Shown: positions 17,548 to 32,237, counted from the stretch's first letter. The stretch: 64,000 nt of DNA from Rhodococcus rhodochrous (GCF_900187265.1 NZ_LT906450.1:4145444-4209443); one strand, 5' to 3'. Numbers and translations: made by a program. The notes: generated by a model from the letters alone, not told the origin.

Positions 17548-18090
17548 TCAGGGGACGAACACCTCGACGGTGACCGGGATGCTCGGTCGCTCGGTACGCA
17601 TCGTCAGGGCGACACGGCCCTGCCCGGGGAACACGTGCATGAACAACGGCCGGGTGCTGGTGTGGAAGGCCGGCACGAAGCGGGTCTCCGTGCCGCGGGC
17701 GCCGGTGTCGAGATTGTGCCAGTCGAACGCCACGGTGACGTCGCAGTTCAGAACACTCGGTGTCCACTCGCCGAGAAGCGAATAGCCCTGCGTGATCCGC
17801 AGTTCGATCCCGTGGGTGGCGCCCGCCACCGAGTAGATCGAGTAGGACTCGTCGAGCGGGCCGTCGAAGGCGGTTCCACCCGCGCGCACGATGCCGGCGC
17901 AGATGCCGTCGCCCAGTGTCAGCACGGGAGGCGTGGCCAGCTGCGTCATCTCGCACGTTCTCGGTCCGGTGTTCGACCGGCTCAGCTGGCACGGCTCCTG
18001 GGCGCCTGCGACGCCCGGTGCCGTGACAGCGACGGCAACACCCATGAGCCCGGCAGCGGCGGCGGAAAGGATTCGGTGTGCAATTGTCAT
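17548..18090 (-). CDS. Small secreted protein of unknown function
   Basis: The 180-residue precursor has a clear signal peptide: basic start, hydrophobic core at residues 7-27, and cleavage predicted after AGA near residue 30. The mature part is about 150 residues, mostly strand-like, with four cysteines (in QEPCQLS, RTCEMT, GICAG and LNCDV) that could form two disulfides. I do not recognise a family. It lies alone between the ABC exporter and thiG, with its own start (ATG 18090) and gaps of about 70 and 90 bases. It may be a cell-wall or exported structural protein; nothing shows an enzyme. Confidence 0.7.
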   Translation of the reverse strand: MTIAHRILSAAAAGLMGVAVAVTAPGVAGAQEPCQLSRSNTGPRTCEMTQLATPPVLTLGDGICAGIVRAGGTAFDGPLDESYSIYSVAGATHGIELRITQGYSLLGEWTPSVLNCDVTVAFDWHNLDTGARGTETRFVPAFHTSTRPLFMHVFPGQGRVALTMRTERPSIPVTVEVFVP

Positions 18091-18181
18091 GCCCGGGGAT
18101 CGTACCGACCGCACGGTATCCCGTCACGCGATAATCGGAAAACCCCTGAACACGAGGATTCTCAAGGGTTTTCCGTACCGG

Positions 18182-19168
<987 letters not shown>

Positions 19169-19172
<4 letters not shown>

Positions 19173-20233
19173 CCCACACTCGCTTCCGTAATTCGTCCAG
19201 GACAGGCGTATTTCGCGTCGGCCAGCGACCGCCCGCCGAGTTCGGCGAGCACCGCGTCGACGGTGAGCGGCGTGAGCAGCACACCGTTGCGGCCGTGGCC
19301 GGTCGCGGCGACGACACGATCGGAGAGCCGGCCGATCAGCGGCAGGTTGTCGGGGGTCATCGGGCGCAGGCCCGCGCTCGCCTCGAACAGTTCGTACTCG
19401 CCGAGCGCCGGGAAGATCGTCTCGGCGTCGGCGATCAGATCGCGCACACCCGCCACCGTGACCTGCGTGTCGGACGCCTCGTACTGCGTCGCGCCCACGA
19501 CGAGCCCGTCGTGGCGGGGCACCAGATAGGCGGGCCGTCCGTGGACACTCGCACGGATGGTGCGCTGCGGCGGCGGGGTCGCGCCCGGCCGCACCCGCAG
19601 CCGCAGGATCTCGCCCTTGACCGGTCGGACCGGAAGACCCGGCCACAGCCGCGCCGACGCCGAGCCGGCGGCGAGCACCACCTGGTCGTCGGGCAGGTCG
19701 GCGAGGTCGTGCACGGCGCCGTCGGAGAAACGCACCCCGGCCCCGGTGGCCGCAGTGCGCAGGGCGTCGACGAGCGCGCGGTTGTCGACCGACGACTCGG
19801 TGGGTGCGAGCAGTCCGAGCCGGACCTTCGGGCCGAGCGACGGCTCGAACTCCCGGATCTCCGCGCGGGAGAGCAGCCGCATCTCGTGCCCTCGCTCCCC
19901 GACCCATTCGGCGACGGTCCGCAGGTCGGCCGCATCCGCCGCGTCGAGCGCAACGGTCAGCGACGCCTCGGCGGTGAACACGTCGACGCCGGTCTCCGTG
20001 CGCAGTGCGTCCGCGAAGCCGGGCCAGCGGTCGAGCGACGCCGCACCCAGGGACAGCACATGGTCCTCACCCGGCCAGCCCTCGGACAGCGGGGCCAGCA
20101 TTCCCCCGGCCACCCACGAGGCACCGCTACCGGGATTCGGGTCGTGCACGGTCACGACGTGCCCCGAGCGGGCCGCGCGCCATGCGATCGACAGCCCGAT
20201 CACTCCGCCACCCACGACGGCCACAGTTGCCAT
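19169..20233 (-). CDS. thiO: Glycine oxidase ThiO
   Basis: ThiO is an FAD enzyme that oxidises glycine to dehydroglycine (iminoacetate) for thiazole formation. The 354-residue protein starts with a Rossmann FAD motif, VGGGVIGLSIAWRAA (about 6-20). It has the DAO-family segment GSGASWVAGGMLAP (about 36-49) and the C-terminal GLRPMTPDNLPLIG and ATGHGRNGVLLTPLT, which contact FAD and substrate. ATG at 20233 follows directly on the TPP riboswitch, whose last helix contains the purine-rich ribosome-binding site. It is the first gene of the thiOSG operon. Confidence 0.94.
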
Positions 20234-20242
20234 TGGTCCACC

Positions 20243-20332
20243 TCACTCCCTGCGCCGGCATGATCCGGGTCAGGTCATAACGGTCGGGGCCGGCAGGCCC
20301 CCTCTCAGCCCCGCGAACCTCGGGACTCCCGT
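20243..20332 (-). ncRNA. TPP riboswitch upstream of thiO
   Basis: Read on the minus strand, the leader contains the TPP aptamer hallmarks. GGGGCTGAGAGG comes first, then a GC-rich P3 arm, then TGACCTGACCCGGATCATGCCGGCGCAGGGAG. This matches the conserved CUGAGA and ACCUGAUCNGGNUAAUGCNNGCGNAGGGA parts of THI elements. The closing helix runs into GTGAGGTGG, the ribosome-binding site of thiO, so TPP binding probably blocks translation initiation. thiE, divergent on the other side, is outside its control. Confidence 0.93.
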
Positions 20333-20357
20333 GTCGTCACACTTTCTGCCTAGAGGC

Positions 20358-20370
20358 TACCGTCTTGGTC
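20358..20370 (+). promoter_or_regulatory. Leaderless-type promoter of thiE
   Basis: TACCGT at 20358-20363 followed by seven bases and GTG at 20371 fits a -10 element with transcription starting on the start codon. The in-frame TTG at 20365 is then too close to be the start. Confidence 0.45.
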
Positions 20371-21060
20371 GTGACCACCTATCGCGGCAACCATCCCGAC
20401 CCGCGCGGCCGCCTCGCGACCGCCCGGTTGTACCTGTGCACCGATGCTCGCCGGGACACCGGTGACCTCGCACGGTTCGTCGAGGAGGCCCTCGCCGGTG
20501 GGGTCGACATCGTCCAGTTACGCGACAAGGACTCGGCCGGCGAGAAGAAGTTCGGACGCCTCGAGGCACGCGAGGAACTCGCCGCCCTCGAGATCATCGG
20601 TGAGGCGTGTGCACGCCACGGTGCACTCCTCGCCGTCAACGACCGCGCCGACATCGCTCTCGCGGCGGGCGCCGACATTTTGCACCTCGGTCAGGGCGAC
20701 CTGCCGGTGCGGCACGCGCGGCAGATCCTCGGCGACGAGATCGTCATCGGCCGTTCGACGTCGAGTCGGGCGCAGGCCGCGCTCGCCGACATCGAGGAGG
20801 GCGTCGACTATTTCGCGTCCGGGCCGGTGTGGGACACCCCGACCAAGCCGGGACGGACCGCCGCGGGGCTGGAGGTGACGCGCGAGGTCGCGCAGTCGCA
20901 ACCGGCACGACCGTGGTTCGCGATCGGCGGCATCGATCTCGAGCGGCTCCCCGAGGTGCTCGACGCCGGGGCCACGCGGGTCGCGGTGGTCCGGGCGATC
21001 ACCAAGGCCTCCGATCCGCGGGCAGCCGCCGCGGCGCTCAAGACCCCACTGCCCGCCTGA
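20371..21060 (+). CDS. thiE: Thiamine-phosphate synthase
   Basis: ThiE joins hydroxymethylpyrimidine pyrophosphate and thiazole phosphate to thiamine phosphate. The 229-residue TIM barrel shows [25 protein letters not shown] (Arg and Lys that bind pyrophosphate, about 48-58), [51 protein letters not shown] and [11 protein letters not shown]. All are standard for the enzyme. It is divergent from thiOSG with the TPP riboswitch between them, but on the opposite strand. The start is GTG 20371; TTG 20365 is the alternative. Confidence 0.93.
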   Translation: MTTYRGNHPDPRGRLATARLYLCTDARRDTGDLARFVEEALAGGVDIVQLRDKDSAGEKKFGRLEAREELAALEIIGEACARHGALLAVNDRADIALAAGADILHLGQGDLPVRHARQILGDEIVIGRSTSSRAQAALADIEEGVDYFASGPVWDTPTKPGRTAAGLEVTREVAQSQPARPWFAIGGIDLERLPEVLDAGATRVAVVRAITKASDPRAAAAALKTPLPA

Positions 21061-21091
21061 GGCCGCTGAAGGCCGCTGCCGGCCCGAGGGG

Positions 21092-21946
21092 CTACAGCCA
21101 GCCCAGCACGGCCGAGGGCGACATCGCGATCGTGCCCTCGGGCAACCGCGCGCGCAGGCCGCGATCCGCGGTGACCACGACCGTCACGCCGGGGTCGACC
21201 ACGGCCGTCGCGGTGGAGGCGAGCCGGGCCAGTTCGTCATCGCCGCTGCCGTCCGCGCTGTGTACCGGGATCCGGACGTCGTCGATCGTCGCGTCGCGGG
21301 CGTGCCCTTCGAGGACCGCTTCGACGCGGGGGACCCAGCCGAACGTCCCGTCGGGAAACTCGACGGTGCGGGGCAGGACCGCGGCGAGGTCGGCGAGCAG
21401 GGCGCTCGTCGCGCCGGGGCGGTCGCGCCACCATCCGGTGGGGCCGCTCGCTCCGAGCACGTTCGCGGTGTCGAGGAGCATGCGCACCGGTGAGGTGCGC
21501 AGCGACGGCCACGCCTCGGCGAAGCCGCTGTGCAGCGGCATCGTCTCCACCTCCGGTTCGGGCACCCAGCGCAGTTCGGTGCTCTCCTGGTTGATGCTGG
21601 TCACGAGCGTTTCGGTGGCGTCGGCAACGACAGTGGTGTAGGTCCATCCACCCGCGAGACCGGAGGTGACGCGTTCGGCGCGCACCGTCACGGCCGCGAC
21701 ATCGATCCCGGCCTCCTCGTGGGCCTCCCGCACGGCGGCGTCGACGGTGCTCTCGTGCGAGTCGCGCGCTCCACCGGGAAGGGCCCAGGTCCCACCCTGG
21801 TGCGACCACGCCGCCCGGTGCTGCAGGAGAACCGCGGGACGGCCGTCCGCGAGCGGAGCGCGCAGCAGCAGACCTGCGGCGCCGTGCCGTCCCCAGCGCT
21901 TCTCACCGTCCGGTCCGACCGCCCAGCCGTCACCGTCTCCACGCAT
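21092..21946 (-). CDS. Nudix hydrolase fused to a NYN/PIN-like nuclease domain
   Basis: The 284-residue protein has two parts. Residues about 18-145 form a Nudix domain with [26 protein letters not shown] (about 56-81), a full Nudix box with REAHEEAG for metal binding. It sits where M. tuberculosis has mutT3, so cleavage of an oxidised nucleotide or other NDP-X is likely. Residues about 155-284 resemble a NYN (YacP-like PIN) ribonuclease: LLDTANVLG gives the first Asp and Asn, [11 protein letters not shown] an acidic pair, and [13 protein letters not shown] the last Asp. That half is absent from short MutT3 proteins. The gene is divergent from glnX. Both activities are inferred from motifs. 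Confidence 0.82.
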   Translation of the reverse strand: MRGDGDGWAVGPDGEKRWGRHGAAGLLLRAPLADGRPAVLLQHRAAWSHQGGTWALPGGARDSHESTVDAAVREAHEEAGIDVAAVTVRAERVTSGLAGGWTYTTVVADATETLVTSINQESTELRWVPEPEVETMPLHSGFAEAWPSLRTSPVRMLLDTANVLGASGPTGWWRDRPGATSALLADLAAVLPRTVEFPDGTFGWVPRVEAVLEGHARDATIDDVRIPVHSADGSGDDELARLASTATAVVDPGVTVVVTADRGLRARLPEGTIAMSPSAVLGWL

Positions 21947-22082
21947 TGCGTCCGCCTCTCCGATCCGTCCTCGCCCGGGCGTGTGCCCGGTACCGGATCC
22001 CGCCGTCCGTGGACGGCAACAATACCGCCGGGCTGCTTATATGCTCCCCTCAGAGCGCTCGACACGAGGAAGGGAGTGCCCG

Positions 22083-23431
22083 GTGGACGTACGGATCACC
22101 CCTCCCTTCGCGCCTGTCGAGAGCCATATCCGCGACGACGCCGGCACCGACGCTCCGGACGCCCGGTTCGACGACGCCCGCGCGCTGTTGCGATCCACGC
22201 CGGTGCGGTTGGTGGTCCTCGGCGTGGTGCTCACCGTTCTGCTCGTCGCGTCGGCGGCGGTCTCCGCGACGACGGTCTCCGGCAGGCAGGCCACCCACGA
22301 CCGTCTCCTCTCGTCCATAGAGCCGCTCGCCAGCGCGGCCCAGAATCTCTACAGCGCGCTGTCGGTGGCCGACGCCGCCGCCGTGACGGGCTTCATCTCG
22401 GGCGGACTCGAACCGGAGGCGGTGCGCAGTCGCTACATCCGGGCCACCAACGAGGCCGCGGAGTATCTCGTCATCGCGGCGACCGGCCTGACCGACGCCG
22501 ACCGCGAGACCGCGCACAACCTGACGGAGATCGGGCGGCTGCTGCCCGTCTACACGGGCCTCATCGAAACGGCCCGCACCAACAACCGCACCGGGCATCC
22601 GGTCGGCGCCGCATATCTCGGCGAGGCCTCGCACCTGATGCAGACCGAACTGCTCCCCGCCGCGCAGGAACTGCACACGCGGGGCGTCGCCGCCGTCGAG
22701 GACACCCAGCGCGACGCGGTACGACCACCCTGGCTCGCAATCGGTCTGCTCCTCGTCACGGTCGCCGCACTGTGCGTGGCGCACGTCGTCGTGAGCCGCC
22801 GCTGTCGTCGCACCCTCAATCCCGGACTCCTCGTCGCGATCGGCGCGACCGGGGTGCTGCTGTGCTGGTTGCTCGTCGCCGGCCTGGCCTCGTCGAGTGC
22901 CACCGAACACGCCATCGAACGCGGTGCGGCACCGCTCGCCGATCTCACCGAGGGGCGGATCCTCGCCCAGCAGTCGCGTACCGCCGAGACTCTGCTGATC
23001 GCCCGGCGCGACACGACCGGCGCGTACGACGACACCTTCGGGACCAACATGGCGCGACTCGGCGACATCCTCGACGAGTACGGGCGCGACTCCGCCCTCG
23101 AGGCCGGCGCCGAAGCGGTCGAGGCCGCGCGGTCGGCGCACGGCGCCTGGATCAACTCGCACGCACGCATGGTCGCCGCCCTCGCCCGCGGCGACTACGC
23201 AGCGGCCTCGGTCCTCGCGGTCGGGGCGGGACCAGGCGAATCCACCGCCCGGTTCGTCGCTCTCGATGCGGCCCTGACGGAAGGAATCGACGACACCCGC
23301 ACCGAACTGCGCGACAACGAGTTCCGCGCCTCCCGCACCCTCGCCGGTCTCGCACCGGCGTCGGTGGTGCTGCTGACGGTGGCACTGATCGGCGTGTGGG
23401 TCGGTCTCCGGCCCCGGTTGAAGGAGTACCA

Positions 23432-23435
<4 letters not shown>
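22083..23435 (+). CDS. glnX: Membrane sensor protein GlnX-like
   Basis: The 450-residue membrane protein has helices at about 38-62, 217-237, 257-280 and 425-446. Two large extracytoplasmic helical regions lie between the first and second and between the third and fourth, a tandem four-helix-bundle layout. It heads the glnX-glnH-pknG operon. In M. tuberculosis the equivalent protein (Rv0412c) passes the amino-acid signal from GlnH across the membrane to PknG. The GTG at 22083 is preceded by GAGGAAGGGAG at a good distance. The open frame upstream is a shadow of the Nudix gene. It is coupled to glnH by a GTGA overlap. Confidence 0.85.
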
Positions 23436-26873
<3,438 letters not shown>

Positions 26874-26877
<4 letters not shown>

Positions 26878-28088
26878 CGCCGGGCGAACTGCACGGCTGC
26901 GCGCGCGATCGCGAGTTCCTCGTTCGTGGGGATCACGAGCACCTCCACCTGCGACGAGTCGGCCGAGATCCGGCGTTCCCCGTCGTCGTCGGCGGTGTTG
27001 CGCGCGTCGTCGACGATGATGCCGAGCCGGTGAAGGTCGGCGAGGCTGTCGCGCCGGACGTCGACGTTGTTCTCCCCCACCCCGCCGGTGAACACGATCG
27101 CGTCGACCCCTCCGAGTTCGAAGGTGTAGGCGCCCACGTATTTCCGGATTCGGTGCACATAGACTTCGTACGCGAGTCGCGCATCCTCGTCGCCCTCGCC
27201 GACGAGTTTCAGCAGGGCGCGGAAGTCGTTGACGCCCGAGAGTCCCTTCAGGCCCGAGTGCCGGTTGAGCAGGTCGTCGATGGCGTCGACCTTCAGTCCG
27301 GCCGCCCGGTTGAGGTGCATGACGACACCCGGATCGATGTCGCCGCTGCGCGTGCCCATGACGAGACCTTCGAGCGGGGTCAGACCCATCGAGGTGTCGA
27401 TCGGACTGCCGCCCGCGATCGCCGACGCCGACGCGCCGTTACCCAGATGGAGCACAACCAGATTCAGGTCCGCGATGTCGCGCCCGAGGAACTCCGCGGC
27501 ACGCCCCGAGACGTATTCGTGTGAGGTGCCGTGGAATCCGTAGCGCCGGATGTCGTGCTTGTGGGCGATGTCGCGGTCGATCGCGTAGGTCGCCGCGTGC
27601 GGCGGGAGACCGTGGAAGAAGGCGGTGTCGAAGACACCCACGTGGGGTACGTCGGGAAGTTCCTCCCGCGCGACCTCCATTCCCACGACGTTCGCCGGAT
27701 TGTGGAGGGGTGCGAGGACCGACAGCTCGTCGACGGCGCGGACCACATCGTCGTCGATGAGAGTGGGTTCGTAGAAGACCTTGCCGCCGTGCACGAGTCG
27801 GTGTCCGACAGCGACGATGCCCACCTCGTGCAGCGGACGGCCCAGTCCTTCGAGCATCTCGAGCACCGCGCGCAGTCCGGTCCGGTGGTCGGCGATGGCG
27901 TCGTTGCGTTCGTCCACGCCCGTCGTGTGATGGAAGACGATCCGCCCCTCCGACTCCCCGATCCGCTCGATCAGTCCGTGCGCCAGCGACTTTCCGCTGT
28001 CCGGTTCGATCAGCTGGAACTTGATCGACGACGATCCGGAGTTGAGGACCAGTACGGTGCCTGCGGTGGCCGGGTTCGGGCTGCTCAC
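26874..28088 (-). CDS. ackA: Acetate kinase
   Basis: Acetate kinase interconverts acetyl phosphate plus ADP with acetate plus ATP. The 404-residue protein shows VLNSGSSSIKFQL (residues about 13-25, phosphate-binding), VGHRLVHGG with the catalytic Arg (about 96-104), GVFDTAFFHGLP, VVLHLGNGASASAI and VFTGGVGENN. All are standard ASKHA-fold motifs. Its ATG region overlaps the stop of pta by four bases, forming the pta-ackA unit for overflow and recovery of acetate. It converges on pknG with a 38-base gap that carries a duplicated hairpin. Confidence 0.95.
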
Positions 28089-30169
28089 GCGTCTTCCTCC
28101 TGCGCCTGGATCGCGGTGATGGCGATGGTGTTGACGATGTCCTGGATCAGGGCGCCCCGGGAGAGGTCGTTGACCGGCTTGTTCAGGCCCTGCAGGACCG
28201 GTCCGACGGCGACGGCCCCGGCGCTGCGCTGCACGGCCTTGTAGGTGTTGTTGCCGGTGTTCAGGTCCGGGAAGATGAACACCGTGGCGCGTCCGGCGAC
28301 GTCGGAATCGGGCAGCTTCGCACTCGCGACCGTCGGTTCGATCGCCGCGTCGTACTGGATCGGACCTTCCACCAGCAGGTCGGGTCGCCTCTCCCGCACG
28401 AACGTCGTGGCCGAGCGGACCTTGTCGACGTCGGCACCCGAACCGGATTCGCCGGTGGAGTACGACAGCATCGCGACCCTCGGGTCGATGCCGAACCGGG
28501 CGGCGGTCGCGGCGGACGAGATCGCGATGTCGGCGAGCTGGTCGGCGGTCGGGTCGGGGACGACGGCGCAGTCACCGTACGCGAGGACGCGGTCGGCGAG
28601 GCACATCAGGAAGATGCTCGACACCGTGGAGACACCCGGTTCGGTCTTGATGATCTCGAGGGCGGGGCGGATCGTGTGGGCGGTGGTGTGTGCCGCGCCC
28701 GAGACCATGCCGTCGGCCAGTCCCAGGTGCACCATCATCGTGCCGAAATACGAGATGTCGCGAATGATCTCGCGTGCACGGTCGACGGTCATGCCCTTGT
28801 GGGCGCGCAGACGCGCGTACTCCTCCGCGAACCGGTCGGCGTGCTCGGAGGTGCGCGGGTCGAGGATCTGTGCCTCCGACAGGTCCACCCCGAGTTCCGA
28901 CGCCCGCTGGCGGACGGCTGCCTCGTCGCCGAGGATCGTCAGCTTCACGATGCCACGCTGGAGCACGCGTCCGGCGGCTCGAAGGATGCGGTCGTCCTCG
29001 CCCTCGGGCAACACGATGTGCCGCTGCTGGGCCCGCGCGCGGTCGATGAGCTGGTATTCGAACATCTGCGGGGTGGTCACGGACGGTCGCGGCAGTCGCA
29101 ACCGGTCGAGCAGAGAACGGGAATCGACGTGTCGTTCCATGAGCGCGAGTGCCGTGTCGATCTTGCGCTGCGCGCCGAGGGCCATGCGGCCGCGGGTGCG
29201 GTCGGCAGCCGAGGCGGTGTCGAAGGTGCCGAGTTCGGTGGTGAGGATCGGCAGCGACGGCTTCAGGGCCGTGACGAGCTGCGCGATCATCGGGTGCGGC
29301 AGCAGGCCGCCGTTCATGATGATGCCGGCGAGCGTCGGGAATCCTTCGGCGGCATTGGCATTGACCAGCGCGAGGATGACGTCGGAGCGGTCGGCGGGAG
29401 CGATGACGACGACGCCGTCGGTGAGCCGCTCGAGAATCCGTTCGGCGGTCATGCCCCCGACCATGATGCGCAGCGCTTCCCGCTGCAGCAGGTCGGGGTC
29501 GCCGCTGTAGAGCTCGCCTCCGATCGCGGTCTGCAGCTCGGCCATCGTCGGCGCGACCAGCGCGGGCACCTCCGGGAGCGTCCACACCGGTTCGGCGCGG
29601 TCGCCGAGAGCCTGGGCGATCTCGTCGAGTGCATGCGGGTCGCAGCGGTTCACCACCACCGCGCCGAGATGCGCGTGCTGTCCCGCGAGCTCGTACGCGC
29701 ACACACCGGCGAGCTGGGCGATCTCCGAGGGCGTGCGGCGGGAACCGCGCAGGACGAGCAGCACCGGGGCGTCGAGATTCGCCGCGATGCGGGCGTTGTA
29801 CGACAGTTCGCTGGGGTTGGCGATCTCCGTGTAGTCGCTGCCGACGATGACGACGGCGTCGCAGCGGTCGGCCACCGCGTGGTACTTGCCGACGATGTCG
29901 CTGAGCGCGGCGTCCGGGTCGTCGTGGACGTCGTCGTAGGTGACGCCGATGCAGTCCCCGTAGGCGAGGTCGACGGTGGTGTGTTCGAGCAACAGTTCGA
30001 GGATGTAGTCGATGTCGCTGTCGGAGCGCGCGATGGGACGGAAGACACCGACGCGGGCGGTGGACGCGCACAGCGTCTGCAGCACCCCCAGGGCGACGGT
30101 CGATTTCCCGGTGTCCCCTTCCGGAGCTGCGATGTAGATGCTCGTGACGGACCCTGCAGCAGCACTCAT
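28085..30169 (-). CDS. pta: Phosphate acetyltransferase, long form
   Basis: Pta converts acetyl-CoA and phosphate to acetyl phosphate and CoA. This is the long, three-domain type at 694 residues. The N-terminal dethiobiotin-synthase-like P-loop domain shows YIAAPEGDTGKSTVALGVLQ (about 12-31). A DRTGG domain lies at about 215-330, and the catalytic PTA domain from about 370 includes RHIVLPEGEDDRILRAA, DGMVSGAAHTTAHTIRPAL, MLSYSTGESGSG and VFIFPDLNTGNNTYKAVQR. The middle and N-terminal domains are regulatory in enterobacterial enzymes. It is followed directly by ackA. The 120 bases to the upstream fgd stop show no clear promoter. Confidence 0.95.
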   Translation of the reverse strand: MSAAAGSVTSIYIAAPEGDTGKSTVALGVLQTLCASTARVGVFRPIARSDSDIDYILELLLEHTTVDLAYGDCIGVTYDDVHDDPDAALSDIVGKYHAVADRCDAVVIVGSDYTEIANPSELSYNARIAANLDAPVLLVLRGSRRTPSEIAQLAGVCAYELAGQHAHLGAVVVNRCDPHALDEIAQALGDRAEPVWTLPEVPALVAPTMAELQTAIGGELYSGDPDLLQREALRIMVGGMTAERILERLTDGVVVIAPADRSDVILALVNANAAEGFPTLAGIIMNGGLLPHPMIAQLVTALKPSLPILTTELGTFDTASAADRTRGRMALGAQRKIDTALALMERHVDSRSLLDRLRLPRPSVTTPQMFEYQLIDRARAQQRHIVLPEGEDDRILRAAGRVLQRGIVKLTILGDEAAVRQRASELGVDLSEAQILDPRTSEHADRFAEEYARLRAHKGMTVDRAREIIRDISYFGTMMVHLGLADGMVSGAAHTTAHTIRPALEIIKTEPGVSTVSSIFLMCLADRVLAYGDCAVVPDPTADQLADIAISSAATAARFGIDPRVAMLSYSTGESGSGADVDKVRSATTFVRERRPDLLVEGPIQYDAAIEPTVASAKLPDSDVAGRATVFIFPDLNTGNNTYKAVQRSAGAVAVGPVLQGLNKPVNDLSRGALIQDIVNTIAITAIQAQEEDA

Positions 30170-30290
30170 GGATCCACCCTAACTGCAAACTCTGTTCCGT
30201 CCCGTGTACCCGCACACACGGCTCGAAGGCCCGCGACACGAACGCGATGTCACTCCTCCCTGGGAGGGGCGGCACCTTCGTCGTCGGACG

Positions 30291-31304
30291 TCAGCCGAGT
30301 GCGCGCAGGCGCGGCGCGAGGTCGCGTTCGAACAGTTCCAGGAACCGCTTCTGGTCATGACCCGGCGCGTGGAACACCAGATGATTCAACCCGGCATCGA
30401 CATACGCCTTGACCTTCTCGACCGCCTCGTCCGGATCCGACGCCACGATCCACCGCTTGGCGACCTGCTCGATCGGCAACGCACCGGCCGCCGCCTCCAT
30501 CTCCATCGGATCGTCGATGGAATGCTTCTGCTCCGGGGTGAGCGACAACGGTGCCCAGAAGCGGGTGTTCTCCAACGCCTTGTCCGGATCGGTGTCGTAC
30601 GAGATCTTGATCTCGATCATCTTGTCGATCCCGGCCACATCCCGCTCCGCCTTCTCCGCACCCTCGGCGACGGCCGGCAACAGTTTCTCGGTGTAGAGCT
30701 CCATGCCCTTCCCCGAGGTGCAGATGAACCCGTCTCCGGCCCGTCCCGCATACCGGGCGACGACCGGACCACCGGCGGCGACGTAGACCGGGATGCCGCC
30801 TTCGGGCACGTCGTAGATCGACGCACCCTTGGTCGTGTAGTACTCGCCCTCGAAATCGACCCGGTCCCCGCGCCAGAGCTCGCGCATCAATCGCACCGAC
30901 TCCCGAAGACGGGCGAAACGTTCCTTGAACTCCGGCCACTGGCCGGCATATCCGGTGGCGATCTCGTTGAGCGCTTCGCCGGTGCCGACGCCGAGGAAGA
31001 TCCGCCCCGGATACAGGCACCCCATCGTCGCGAAGGCCTGCGCGATCACCGCCGGGTTGTACCGGAACGTCGGCGTCAACACCGAGGTCCCGAGCTGCAG
31101 GCGTTCGGTGCGCTCACCCACCGCGGTCATCCACGCCAACGAGAACGGCGCATGCCCGCCGTTGTGCCGCCACGGCTGGAAATGATCCGACACCGTCGCC
31201 GAATCCATCCCGTGCGCCTCGGCGAGCACACCCAACTCCACCAACTCGCGCGGGCCGAACTGCTCCGCCGACGCCTTGTACCCCAACTTCAAACCCCGAG
31301 CCAC
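30291..31304 (-). CDS. fgd: F420-dependent glucose-6-phosphate dehydrogenase
   Basis: FGD oxidises glucose 6-phosphate to 6-phosphogluconolactone and reduces coenzyme F420, the deazaflavin used for nitro-reduction and redox stress defence in mycobacteria and rhodococci. The 337-residue luciferase-like TIM barrel is very close to the mycobacterial enzyme: SDHFQPWRH with the catalytic His (about 41) and Trp, [15 protein letters not shown] with the catalytic Glu (about 110), CTSGKG, and [16 protein letters not shown]. The GTG at 31304 follows GGAGGAAT at a short distance. Its order with pta and ackA is that of Rv0407-Rv0409. It shows that the host makes F420. Confidence 0.95.
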   Translation of the reverse strand: MARGLKLGYKASAEQFGPRELVELGVLAEAHGMDSATVSDHFQPWRHNGGHAPFSLAWMTAVGERTERLQLGTSVLTPTFRYNPAVIAQAFATMGCLYPGRIFLGVGTGEALNEIATGYAGQWPEFKERFARLRESVRLMRELWRGDRVDFEGEYYTTKGASIYDVPEGGIPVYVAAGGPVVARYAGRAGDGFICTSGKGMELYTEKLLPAVAEGAEKAERDVAGIDKMIEIKISYDTDPDKALENTRFWAPLSLTPEQKHSIDDPMEMEAAAGALPIEQVAKRWIVASDPDEAVEKVKAYVDAGLNHLVFHAPGHDQKRFLELFERDLAPRLRALG

Positions 31305-31450
31305 AGATTCCTCCGACCGTTCGCGTTCCGATGCCCCCGAGTATGCCGCCTACCCAAGCGAAAGTTGGGGGAGGTCGTGTGCGTCTTTCGCGAGAAAAAC
31401 ACACATAAGCTCCCCGAACATGGCCTGTCTGGGGTGCGCACCGCACGCCG

Positions 31451-31463
31451 TAGACTCGCCTCG
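31451..31463 (+). promoter_or_regulatory. Leaderless-type promoter of the TauE-like gene
   Basis: TAGACT at 31451-31456, then seven bases, then the GTG start at 31464. No ribosome-binding site lies in between. Confidence 0.5.
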
Positions 31464-32237
31464 GTGACCCCGCTCGAACTCTTCCTCGTCGCATTGGCCG
31501 GACTCGGCGCCGGAGCTATCAACTCCCTCGTCGGATCCGGCACCCTCATCACCTTCCCGACGCTCGTCGCGTTCGGTGTACCCCCGGTGACCGCGACGAT
31601 GTCCAACGCGATCGGCCTGGTCGCTGGAGGCGTCTCGGGCACCTGGGGGTATCGGCGCGAGCTGCGCGGGCAATGGGAGCGGTTGCGGTGGCAGATCCCC
31701 GCGTCGTTCTGCGGGGCGCTGGTCGGAGCGTGGCTCCTGCTCCACCTGCCGGAAACCGTCTTCGAGACGGTCGTGCCGATCCTGCTCCTCCTGGCACTCA
31801 CGCTCGTCGTGTTCCAGCCGAAGATCCAGGCGTGGGTGGCTCGCCGGACAGGAGGTGACGCCGACGGCCACCTCGGACCGGTACGGATGACACTGCTCGT
31901 CGTCGGCACCTTCGCCGTCGGCATCTACGGCGGCTACTTCACGGCGGCACAGGGCATCCTGTTGATGGGCCTGTTCGGAGCATTGCTGCACGACCACATC
32001 CAGCGACAGAACGCGGCGAAGAACCTTCTGTCGCTGGTCGTGAACGTCGTGGCCGCGTGCGCGTACATCCTGGTGGCGTTCGAACGGATCGACTGGACCG
32101 TGGCCGCACTGATCGCCGTGGGCTCTTTGATCGGTGGTTATCTCGGCTCGCACTACGGCCGACGCCTGTCGCCGGTCGCGCTGCGGGCGGTGATCGTCGT
32201 GGTGGGGCTGATCGGTCTTTACCGACTGCTTGCCTGA
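31464..32237 (+). CDS. TauE/SafE family sulfite/anion exporter-like permease
   Basis: This 257-residue membrane protein has about eight helices in the TauE/SafE (DUF81) fold. The two half-repeats are visible: FLVALAGLGAGAINSLVGSGTLITFPTLVAFG (residues about 6-37) and FAVGIYGGYFTAAQGILLMGLFGALL (about 151-176), each with the Gly-rich helix break of the family. The family moves sulfite, sulfoacetate and related small anions, but the substrate here cannot be told. It stands alone between fgd and the cobalamin operon. The GTG start is set by the -10 hexamer seven bases upstream; earlier start codons in the frame overlap fgd. Confidence 0.85.
   Translation: MTPLELFLVALAGLGAGAINSLVGSGTLITFPTLVAFGVPPVTATMSNAIGLVAGGVSGTWGYRRELRGQWERLRWQIPASFCGALVGAWLLLHLPETVFETVVPILLLLALTLVVFQPKIQAWVARRTGGDADGHLGPVRMTLLVVGTFAVGIYGGYFTAAQGILLMGLFGALLHDHIQRQNAAKNLLSLVVNVVAACAYILVAFERIDWTVAALIAVGSLIGGYLGSHYGRRLSPVALRAVIVVVGLIGLYRLLA

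Noticed and set aside
31305-31450. GTGTG...CACAC inverted repeat between fgd and the TauE-like gene as a terminator or operator
   Set aside because: Five-base arms with a long loop are too weak to support a call.
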